A DNA stretch of 49,687 nucleotides. Source: Anaerotignum sp. (lineage in GTDB: Bacteria; Bacillota; Clostridia; Lachnospirales; Anaerotignaceae). The stretch covers positions 1 through 49,687 of the forward strand of contig JAQUSU010000006.1 in assembly GCA_028710085.1 (NCBI GenBank), read 5' to 3'. The notes under the pieces were generated by a model. It searched no databases and was not told where the DNA came from. It saw only the letters and a program-made list of their open reading frames with translations. This document shows positions 35,694 to 42,471 of this stretch, in pieces; positions within the stretch are counted from its first letter, which is position 1, and the number at the start of each line of letters is the position of its first letter. Position numbers and translations under genes: made by a program.

Positions 35694-36169
35694 TTCAGCA
35701 CCACTCCAATCACAAATGCAGCAATCAGTGAAAAAACGAACGCCGAAATATTTCGTATAATTGTGGCATGTTTTCCAAAAGTCTTTATTTCAAGCGGCAG
35801 CGTAACAATCCCAACCATCATAAGCGCGGAAACAAAGGCTGCAATTTGCATGTATCCCGCACCGTTTTTTAGAAGTGCCGCCGCAAGTGGAAATGCGACA
35901 AACCCCGGAATCAGTGTAACAGATCCGATAATTGCAGCTCCAAGTACACCCCAAACTCCCGAACGTGTTCCAAGAAGCTTTGTAATTGTCTCCGGACTTA
36001 ATATAGCTAGAGCAAGTCCAATTATGATTAAAATGGATAAAAATTGCGGCAAGATGTTTTCAAAGGATTTCCATGCCTTTTTCAGTGCCATTTTTGTTTT
36101 ATTTCGGTCTTTAAAAAAAGATATCCCAAGACCTGTACCTGCAAGGCCATATAAGATGTAGGCAAACAT
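35690..36169 (-). CDS. Half-size permease of the UPF0718/DUF318 fold, first half
   Basis: 159 residues, four helices, with GFVAFPLAAALLKNGAGYMQ and IVTLPLEIKTFGKHATIIRN. It is the partner of the gene it overlaps by 4 nt downstream and follows the CxxC redox protein gene after 12 nt. Neither half has a Cys pair for metalloid binding, so a different substrate or a role in a larger complex is possible. Confidence 0.75.
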   Translation of the reverse strand: MFAYILYGLAGTGLGISFFKDRNKTKMALKKAWKSFENILPQFLSILIIIGLALAILSPETITKLLGTRSGVWGVLGAAIIGSVTLIPGFVAFPLAAALLKNGAGYMQIAAFVSALMMVGIVTLPLEIKTFGKHATIIRNISAFVFSLIAAFVIGVVLK

Positions 36170-36181
36170 TTTGCACCCCCT

Positions 36182-36529
36182 TTACCTAACCTTATGCAGG
36201 ATTTTTACGACCTCATCAGTTTTAAGCACCTTGCCGAAGGCAACCACTTTCCCATCTATGACAAGTGCTGGTGTAGTCATCACACCATAAGCGGCAATCT
36301 GTGAAAAATCAGTCACATGTTCAATGGTAGTATCCATTCCAAGTTGTTCCAAGGCAGCTTTTGTTGCGGCTTCAAGCTGATTACACTTAGCGCATCCACT
36401 TCCCAACACCTTTACTCCTGCACCTTCGGATTTGTTTTCTGCTTTTGCCATGCTTTCGGCATCACAATTTCCGCCACAGCAACAAGATGTAGTTTCCTCT
36501 TTTTTATTCTTCTTACCAAATAATCCCAT
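36182..36529 (-). CDS. Thioredoxin-like redox-active disulfide protein with Cys-rich N-terminus
   Basis: 115 residues. Residues 38-115 form a small thioredoxin-fold domain of the TM0996/MTH895 family: VKVLGSGCAKCNQLEAATKA (CxxC), the cis-Pro region GVMTTPALVIDGKVV. The N-terminal 35 residues add a metal-binding-like tail, TTSCCCGGNCDAES. It probably passes electrons or metalloid to neighbouring ars proteins. The second copy at 38373 lacks the Cys tail. Confidence 0.88.
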   Translation of the reverse strand: MGLFGKKNKKEETTSCCCGGNCDAESMAKAENKSEGAGVKVLGSGCAKCNQLEAATKAALEQLGMDTTIEHVTDFSQIAAYGVMTTPALVIDGKVVAFGKVLKTDEVVKILHKVR

Positions 36530-36552
36530 AATAAATTCTCCTTTTTAATATA

Positions 36553-36789
36553 ATTTTCAAACCCAAGATAAAACATATAAAACCTAATGAGCAATATCAG
36601 AGCACCCATCAAAATTTTCAGAGCAGTGCTTGCTTTAGCGCATTTTTCGCTTGAAGAAAGCTTTTGCACAAAGCCTATAGACGTTCCAGCAACAATGGCA
36701 AGAATGCCATGACCGATAGAATACAATAGCAATAATAGTATTCCCCAAATAACACTCCCTTTTCCCGCTACAAACGTACCTACAAACCC
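36553..36789 (-). pseudogene. Fragment of a CcdA/DsbD-like membrane thiol transporter
   Basis: Behind a TGA stop the frame reads GFVGTFVAGKGSVIWGILLL, LLYSIGHGILAIVAGTSIGF and ILMGALILLIRFYMFYLGF, the last three helices of a CcdA-type protein. The first half, with its catalytic Cys pair, is missing and only 45 bp separate the fragment from the ArsP-like gene. CcdA would have fed reductant to the adjacent CxxC protein. Confidence 0.75.
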
Positions 36790-36832
36790 TCATATCCATA
36801 AACAGCAATTTCCTCCATCATTACAACTTTTT

Positions 36833-37846
36833 CTAAACAATGAACGTCTGAATTACATTAAACAGGTAACCTACAATTATAATACCTGTTGTGCAAATAG
36901 CAATAAATAATGCTAAAAGTTTAGGCTTTACAGCCTTTCGCAACATAATCATTGAAGGCAGAGATAATGTTGTTACAGCCATCATAAAGGACAGAATTGC
37001 TCCAAGTTGCGCTCCCTTGTAAAACAATGCTTCAGCAATCGGTATCGTACCGAAAATGTCAGCATACATTGGAACACCAATGAGTGTCGCTAAAATCACG
37101 CCAAACGGATTTTTGCTTCCCAGTACGGCTGCAACCCATTCTTCAGGAATCCAGTTATGAATTACGGCTCCAATGCCTACCCCAATGAGGATATAAGGTA
37201 ACACTTTCTTGAATGTGGAAAGCATTTGTTCCTTCGCATAAGTCGATCTATCTCTTCTAGTTAGATCCGGTGATTCGATGTCTACAGTGCTAGCTGTCAA
37301 AATAAAACTTTCCACATGCTTCTCCATGTGCAGCTTCTCAATAATTGTACCGCCAACAACTGCGATAATTAGCCCCACAATAACATAGATGAAAGCCACT
37401 TTTGCACCAAAGATACTCATCAGTAAAACGAGCGAGCCGAGATCAACCATTGGTGATGAAATAAGGAAAGAGAAAGTTACCCCTAAAGGCAAGCCTGCTG
37501 ATGTAAAACCGATAAATAACGGAATGGACGAACAGGAACAAAAGGGTGTTACTGTTCCCAAGAGTGCCGCAACAATATTTGCCCCTATGCCATGAATACC
37601 ACCCAGAATTTTCTTGCTACGCTCTGGTGGGAAGTAACTTTGTATATAACTAACAAAATATATTAAAAAACACAACAACACCGTTATTTTAATAACGTCA
37701 TAAGCAAAAAACTGGATACTACCTATCCAACGGTTATTCATATCAAGCCCCAAGGCTGATAAACCATTACCAATTAGCTCATTCAACCATTTCATACCAA
37801 GTATTTGATTTTGAAAAAAGTCCCATACAGCCTTAATTATCTCCAT
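36833..37846 (-). CDS. ArsP-type permease (UPF0718/DUF318)
   Basis: 337 residues, eight or more helices. VTPFCSCSSIPLFIGFTSAG and FLISSPMVDLGSLVLLMSI are the family hallmark; the Cys pair CSC is thought to bind trivalent organoarsenicals in ArsP. The second inverted half contains GVPMYADIFGTIPIAEALFY. It follows arsR by 34 nt and has GGGAGG before ATG 37846. Substrate either organoarsenical or another soft metalloid. Confidence 0.88.
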   Translation of the reverse strand: MEIIKAVWDFFQNQILGMKWLNELIGNGLSALGLDMNNRWIGSIQFFAYDVIKITVLLCFLIYFVSYIQSYFPPERSKKILGGIHGIGANIVAALLGTVTPFCSCSSIPLFIGFTSAGLPLGVTFSFLISSPMVDLGSLVLLMSIFGAKVAFIYVIVGLIIAVVGGTIIEKLHMEKHVESFILTASTVDIESPDLTRRDRSTYAKEQMLSTFKKVLPYILIGVGIGAVIHNWIPEEWVAAVLGSKNPFGVILATLIGVPMYADIFGTIPIAEALFYKGAQLGAILSFMMAVTTLSLPSMIMLRKAVKPKLLALFIAICTTGIIIVGYLFNVIQTFIV

Positions 37847-37880
37847 AACATATTATCCTCCCTTTCAAGTCTACATATTG

Positions 37881-38201
37881 CTATTCGTTATTATTGCAAC
37901 GATTCCCATTTTTATCGGTGCAATTTACTGATGTTATTTCCTTTAAAATATCAATAGCATCTCTACTACCTTGCTCAGAAATCTTATAATGAGTCCATTT
38001 GCCCTCCTGCCTGCTTTCAACAATGCCAGATTCAACAAGTATCTTCATATGATAAGAAAGAGAAGACTGTCCAATATCTATGTTTTCAAGAAGTTCACAT
38101 GCACAATTTTCACCATTGCGAAGTAAATTTAATATATGCAGTCGCTTTTCATCACAAAGTGCTTTAAAGACTTTTGCATGTTTTTCAAATAACGTTTCCA
38201 A
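37881..38201 (-). CDS. arsR: ArsR family metalloregulatory repressor
   Basis: 106 residues. Winged helix: FKALCDEKRLHILNLLRNGE, NCACELLENIDIGQSSLSYH and a wing QEGKWTHYKI. The CAC pair sits in the alpha-3 position where ArsR/SmtB proteins bind As(III); two more Cys lie at the C-terminus (CTDKNGNRC). Heads the arsR-arsP-...-acr3-arsC operon. A consensus promoter and a CATATC-N10-GATATG inverted repeat precede it. Confidence 0.92.
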   Translation of the reverse strand: METLFEKHAKVFKALCDEKRLHILNLLRNGENCACELLENIDIGQSSLSYHMKILVESGIVESRQEGKWTHYKISEQGSRDAIDILKEITSVNCTDKNGNRCNNNE

Positions 38202-38211
38202 AAAATCACCT

Positions 38212-38266
38212 CATATCTAAAATATTTGATATGTAGAAGTATATACGTCAAATCGAAATTTGTCAA
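38212..38266 (-). promoter_or_regulatory. ars promoter with ArsR operator candidate
   Basis: TTGACA (38261-38266), 17 nt, TATACT (38238-38243) on the minus strand. The inverted repeat CATATC-N10-GATATG (38212-38233) covers the expected transcription start. Confidence 0.75.
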
Positions 38267-38283
38267 TATGATATATGGTTTAT

Positions 38284-38343
38284 TTGAAAAAAAAATACCG
38301 CAGGTTTTGACAGTCGTCTTCCCCTACAGTATTATTTTTATTT
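38284..38343 (-). terminator. Terminator of the upstream permease/redox-protein unit
   Basis: On the minus strand an 11-bp stem with two G-U pairs (38294-38304 with 38333-38343) is followed by nine or more T, 30 nt after the redox protein stop. It insulates this unit from arsR. Confidence 0.8.
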
Positions 38344-38372
38344 TGTATTAAATTGAGATAATCGTTTTTACT

Positions 38373-38600
38373 TTACAGATAATTCTTAATATCTTCAGCT
38401 GATGGAACCTTGCCCATAACCTTCACCTGCTCATCTACAACCAATGCAGGTGTTTTCATCACTCCATATTCTGCAATGTCCTGAATTTCTTTAACCTTCT
38501 CAATTGTTGCTTCGATACCTAATTCTTTGACTGCCTGCTGTGCGTTAGCCTCTAACTGCTTGCACTTAGCACAACCTGAACCTAAAATTTTAATTACCAT
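38373..38600 (-). CDS. Thioredoxin-like redox-active disulfide protein (MTH895/TM0996 type)
   Basis: 75 residues from ATG 38600, the ATG that leaves GGAGG 8 nt upstream. VIKILGSGCAKCKQLEANAQ carries the CxxC, and YGVMKTPALVVDEQVKVMGK the cis-Pro. It is the minimal form of the family. It follows the permease gene after 15 nt, repeating the permease-plus-redox-protein pairing seen further along, so it probably works with that permease. Confidence 0.9.
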   Translation of the reverse strand: MVIKILGSGCAKCKQLEANAQQAVKELGIEATIEKVKEIQDIAEYGVMKTPALVVDEQVKVMGKVPSAEDIKNYL

Positions 38601-38615
38601 TATTATCATCCTCCA

Positions 38616-39650
38616 TTAAACATAAATTATATATCCTGCCAGCATTCCAATCAATGCCGACAAAATAATCACTAAGCCAACATAAGTAAGGGTCTTTTTA
38701 ATGCCCATTACTTTAGAAATAACAATCATGTTAGGTAAACTAAGTGACGGGCCTGCAAGAAGCAATGCTGTTGCTGGGCCTTTCAACATTCCAAGCGCCA
38801 TAAAGCTGTTTACAATCGGTACTTCTGTTAAAGTCGCAAAATACATGAAAGCACCAAAAACCGCTGCTATTGCATTGGCTCCTAAAGAATTATTACCTAC
38901 AAATTTAACCATATATTCAGGTGGTATCACCGCCTCAATAACACCTGCTAAAAAAACACCGATTATGAAAAGCGGTACAATTTTCTTAGCCAAATCAAAA
39001 GTTGCCCTGCACCATTCAAGCAGCTCATCTTTTTTAAAATACAAAACAAGCTCCACAATAAGACCTATAACTAATAATCCAGTAATAATAGGATGCTTAA
39101 CCCCCGAAACCAATATAGCAATAAGTGTTATAAAAAACAAAATGTTTTGCCATGCTTTTCTGCTATGATCATCCTCAATGTTAAACATTGCTGCATTTGC
39201 ATCCACTATTTCACTCTTGTTGAATAGCAAATACATAATAAAACCTATAACAACAGATAAAATAACAGCACCAAACACTCTAACAAAACCAATATCTACG
39301 CCGATTAGGCTAAATGTAAAGGTGATTGCCAGTATATTAATTGCAGGTCCCGCAAAAAGAAAGGTTACCGCCGGACCAATCCCCGCCCCTTTTTTTCTGA
39401 TGCTTGCGAACATAGGAAGCACCGAGCAGGAACACACTGCTAAAATTGCGCCGGAAACAGAAGCTATTAAATAAGATAATCCTTTTTTTGCATTAGGGCC
39501 AAAATACTTCATTACAGCCCCTTGGGACATAAATTGTGATATTGCACCGGACAAGAAAAATGCGATTATAAGCATAATTATTCGGCTTATGGTCAAGTAA
39601 TCAACTAAAGCTTGCCAACCTGCCAATAAAACATTTAGTACAGCTTCCAT
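38616..39650 (-). CDS. UPF0718/DUF318 (ArsP-like) permease
   Basis: 344 residues from ATG 39650, chosen because GGAGG lies 10 nt before it inside a longer open frame. Hydrophobic, with two inverted halves: AVCSCSVLPMFASIRKKGAG with VTFLFAGPAINILAITFTFS in the first and YFATLTEVPIVNSFMALGML with LLLAGPSLSLPNMIVISKVM in the second. It has the family CSC motif. Paired with the CxxC protein downstream. Substrate unknown; the setting points to a soft metal or metalloid. Confidence 0.87.
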   Translation of the reverse strand: MEAVLNVLLAGWQALVDYLTISRIIMLIIAFFLSGAISQFMSQGAVMKYFGPNAKKGLSYLIASVSGAILAVCSCSVLPMFASIRKKGAGIGPAVTFLFAGPAINILAITFTFSLIGVDIGFVRVFGAVILSVVIGFIMYLLFNKSEIVDANAAMFNIEDDHSRKAWQNILFFITLIAILVSGVKHPIITGLLVIGLIVELVLYFKKDELLEWCRATFDLAKKIVPLFIIGVFLAGVIEAVIPPEYMVKFVGNNSLGANAIAAVFGAFMYFATLTEVPIVNSFMALGMLKGPATALLLAGPSLSLPNMIVISKVMGIKKTLTYVGLVIILSALIGMLAGYIIYV

Positions 39651-39775
39651 ACAACATTTCCTCCATTTCAATAATTTTTACGCAACGAAAATGAAGGTAT
39701 TAATAACCTCTCCATCTACAAAAACAGAAGTTCTTCAGATTTCTCATATTGCCTCCAATTTTATGTACGAATTTG

Positions 39776-39983
39776 CTAATTACAAGAACACCCACAGTTA
39801 ACAGTTTTTTGCTCTCCATTATCACCAACATAGTCAATTGCTTCTGCAGGACATAGGTTTTGACATCCTCTGCATCCGTCAATACAACAATCTGGATAAA
39901 TTGCATTTAGTTTTGTTATATTTTTCTCATAAATACCATTTTGCATTTTCCAACACATGCACCACATTCAATTCAGTTTTCAT
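39776..39983 (-). pseudogene. Frameshifted ferredoxin-like gene
   Basis: Two frames together read ECGACVGKC, then NGIYEKNITKLNAIYPD and CCIDGCRGCQNLCPAEAIDY, ending NCGCSCN before TAG: cysteine clusters of a 2[4Fe-4S]-type ferredoxin. A missing A in the run after TGC at the junction explains the shift, and another shift lies near the ATG at 39983. The IS3 end is 26 bp upstream. It probably was the first gene of the permease/redox-protein unit. Confidence 0.6.
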
Positions 39984-40009
39984 AATTAATGACTGGATAC
40001 CATTGGGGG

Positions 40010-41080
40010 TGCGGACGTTTTCTTGGACCAGCTAGGCTGTCAATCCAAGGCTATGTCTGTACTCCATAGGGCTCATATTCCCTAATGATACTTTTATTCG
40101 TTTTTCATTATACCAGATAAGATATTCATTGAGTATTTTTATAAACTTCTCAATGTTGACACCCGTCCAGTCGTTGTCATAAAACATCTCGTTTTTTAGT
40201 CTTCCAAATAACCCCTCACATGCAAAATTATCTGGTGAGCAACCTTTCTTTGACATAGATCTCGTTAAACCAGCATTTTCTATTTTTTTAATCCATCCAG
40301 GCCATCTATAGTGGCACCCACGATCTGAATGGACTATCGGATGCTCGTTTTCATCTAATAAGCTAATTGCTTCATCTAACATACTGTTCACAAGATTTGA
40401 ATCAGGGCTTATTCCGATTGTCCAACAAGGGAGCATACCATCAAAGCAATCAACTATAGGTGATAAGTATACCTTGATTATCACTGCCTTCTCCCTATTC
40501 TTGAGAGTGGCTTGATCAATGCCAGGGTCTTTTTTTAAGACATTTATTGTTTCCTTAAGAATATCTATTTCTAGCTGCATGTCTAGCATCTGAGACTTCA
40601 GTTCTTCTACTTCTTGAGAAGATAGAGTTGATTCGTTAGATGGTTTACTTCCTTCTATTAGCGTACCTGGCTTTATATTCTTATTATTCATCAGAGCTAC
40701 TGCACCTTCCTTAAGATATCTCTTTCGCCACTGGTAGATACTTGCTCTACTATAGCCAATATCTTCTGATACTGATTGTACACTTTCCCCCTGCTCATAG
40801 CAACGTTTTATAGCATCTAATTTAACCTTCAATGGCAGATTTCTAGGATTCTCTGGAGGGTTAATTATTTTAGGTAGTTGCTTTCGTGGAGGCTTGATTT
40901 CCCCTTCTTCCTTAAGCCAGTCATAAAGCAGGTGTCGTGACGGATAGCCAAGGGTTTGAACTGTTTGAGTTGCTGACCCACACTGATGATATATCTTGAG
41001 TGCGATTTCTCTCTTTTCCTTTGAATACATGTATATAAGCTCCTTTTGAAGCCCTATGTGAGTCCAACTTTATGTCCGCA
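40010..41080 (-). mobile_element. Internally deleted IS3-family (IS150-like) element
   Basis: Ends TGCGGACGTTTTCTTGGACC (40010-40029) and, inverted, TGCGGACATAAAGTTGGACT (41061-41080) agree at 14 of 20 positions. At 1.07 kb it is shorter than the 1.4-1.5 kb usual for the group because the middle of the transposase is gone. It separates the ars region from the ter-like operon and truncates terD. Confidence 0.8.
40032..41030 (-). pseudogene. IS3 OrfA-OrfB transposase with internal deletion
   Basis: 332 residues in one frame. Residues 1-180 match OrfA: two helix-turn-helix units (SATQTVQTLGYPSRHLLYDW and SVSEDIGYSRASIYQWRKRY) and a leucine zipper-like coil (VEELKSQMLDMQLEIDILKE). Then the text jumps to KVYLSPIVDCFDGMLPCWTI, the middle of the OrfB catalytic domain. 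The second Asp (HSDRGCHYRWPG) and the Glu (ACEGLFGRLKNEMFY) are present, but the first catalytic Asp (WVTDMTEF region) and about 100 residues before it are lost. The protein cannot be catalytic; the DNA-binding part is whole. Confidence 0.88.
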
Positions 41081-41318
41081 CCCACCCTCTTATGGTCTAC
41101 TGCCTAGCTTGGGTATACCTTATTTCCATAAAAAATAAAATCTTCAGAACCTGTGGTTTTTCCGTTTTCGCCTAATAAAATGCACAGGCGTCTACTCAAA
41201 ATCTGACCCACCATCATATGCGTTCACATCCCAGCCAAGGCCAACCATCAGGGTATTCAATCCCTCGTTTCCTTATTGTTAAATCTGCTTTCTCTCCCTT
41301 TTGTAAATTAATTGGCAT
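41081..41318 (-). pseudogene. terD remnant, frameshifted and cut by the IS3 element
   Basis: From ATG 41318 the pieces read MPINLQKGEKADLT, then in another frame GNEGLNTLMVGLGWDVNAYD and GGSDFE, then in a third frame LLGENGKTTGSEDFIFYGNK with AVDHKR after a stop. This is the TerD calcium-binding domain up to its middle. Two frameshifts and a nonsense codon are present and the IS end replaces the rest. It lies 17 nt after telA, its natural operon partner. Confidence 0.85.
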
Positions 41319-41335
41319 AATCATGTGCTAAAATA

Positions 41336-42451
41336 TTAATGATTTGAAAGCTTCGCCTTAAAATCTTCTTTGATTTGATTCAGTCTCTTTTGATCTTCAA
41401 TTCGTTTTGTCCGTGCATTTTCTTGAATCTGCTGTGTCTCTGTGATGCCGTTACAAATTGTCTGCCATGTTGCTTCCAATGTTTCAATCTTAACAGAACT
41501 GCTTGATGCTAAGCGAGTTGTAATTTTAGATTGTTCAACCGTATTTTGTGCATTTTTAAGCAGTAATTCATTTGTCTTTTCATCTAACACTGCCATGGCA
41601 TCTGCTTGAATTTTTTGACGTTTTAACAATATCGCCTGTGATAATGCCTGTTTAAATACAGGTAAAGTAATAATAAATGCGGAATTAATTTTTCTTACTA
41701 AATTCATATTACTGAATTGCATTGTTTTAATCATTGGAACAGATTGCATTGCAACGTTTTCCGCAATTCTTAAATCCTGCGTTCTCTGTTCAAGCAGCAT
41801 CTTTGCCTGTTCTATTCCCGATAGCTCCATTTGAATACTGCTATCTCCAGTATTTTTAAATTCATCTTTCCTTTTTTCAATATATTCTTCTAATTCTCTA
41901 ACGCCTTGTTCCCCTGCTAAAATGTATTTCTCCAGCTCATGAAAATATCCCACATTAGAATCAAACATCGTCTGCAAGGATTTGTTGGATTCTTTTATCT
42001 CAGCCTCGTATTTCTTTAATTCAACATACATTTTATCAACGTCGTCTCCCATTGTGTGGTACTTTGCCAAAATCTTGTCCAGCTGTTTTCTAGCACCACC
42101 AAACATTTTTCCTAAGAATCCCGGTTCTTCCTTAATTTCATTAATATCAAATCGTTTCATAATATCATTTAAAGAAACAAGCAGTTGACTTGATTGGTCA
42201 ATTTGATCCATGCTCATATTATTGAGAACTACATCTGATGCTTTTGAAATATTTTCTGCCACCTCTGCTCCAAAAGACACCATCGACTCCATATTAAAAA
42301 CATCAATACCACTTACAATGGCATCAACCTCTTGAGAATTTACCATTTTTTCTGTTAATTCTTTCTTTTCTTGCTGAATATCAAATGCTGCAATTTCTTC
42401 ACTCTGTCTAGTAACCACTTTCGTATTTGAACTGCCTAGATTTAACCCCAT
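41336..42451 (-). CDS. TelA/YceH toxic-anion resistance protein
   Basis: 371 residues, soluble and mostly coiled: MVNSQEVDAIVSGIDVFNME, GFLGKMFGGARKQLDKILAK, LEKYILAGEQGVRELEEYIE and QSVPMIKTMQFSNMNLVRKI follow the TelA (YceH/KlaA) family from end to end. Members go with TerD proteins in tellurite, colicin and phage-resistance or envelope-stress operons. Directly downstream of the YceG-like gene (20 nt) and upstream of the terD remnant. Confidence 0.93.
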   Translation of the reverse strand: MGLNLGSSNTKVVTRQSEEIAAFDIQQEKKELTEKMVNSQEVDAIVSGIDVFNMESMVSFGAEVAENISKASDVVLNNMSMDQIDQSSQLLVSLNDIMKRFDINEIKEEPGFLGKMFGGARKQLDKILAKYHTMGDDVDKMYVELKKYEAEIKESNKSLQTMFDSNVGYFHELEKYILAGEQGVRELEEYIEKRKDEFKNTGDSSIQMELSGIEQAKMLLEQRTQDLRIAENVAMQSVPMIKTMQFSNMNLVRKINSAFIITLPVFKQALSQAILLKRQKIQADAMAVLDEKTNELLLKNAQNTVEQSKITTRLASSSSVKIETLEATWQTICNGITETQQIQENARTKRIEDQKRLNQIKEDFKAKLSNH

Positions 42452-42471
42452 TACTGAGTCCTCCTTTATAT

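Noticed and set aside
38701..39474. Plus-strand open frames opposite the DUF318 permease
   Set aside because: They are reverse-strand shadows of a hydrophobic gene with a clear family match on the minus strand.
40032..41030. Functional single-frame IS3 transposase
   Set aside because: The open frame is long but the text jumps from OrfA into the middle of the OrfB catalytic domain, losing the first catalytic Asp.
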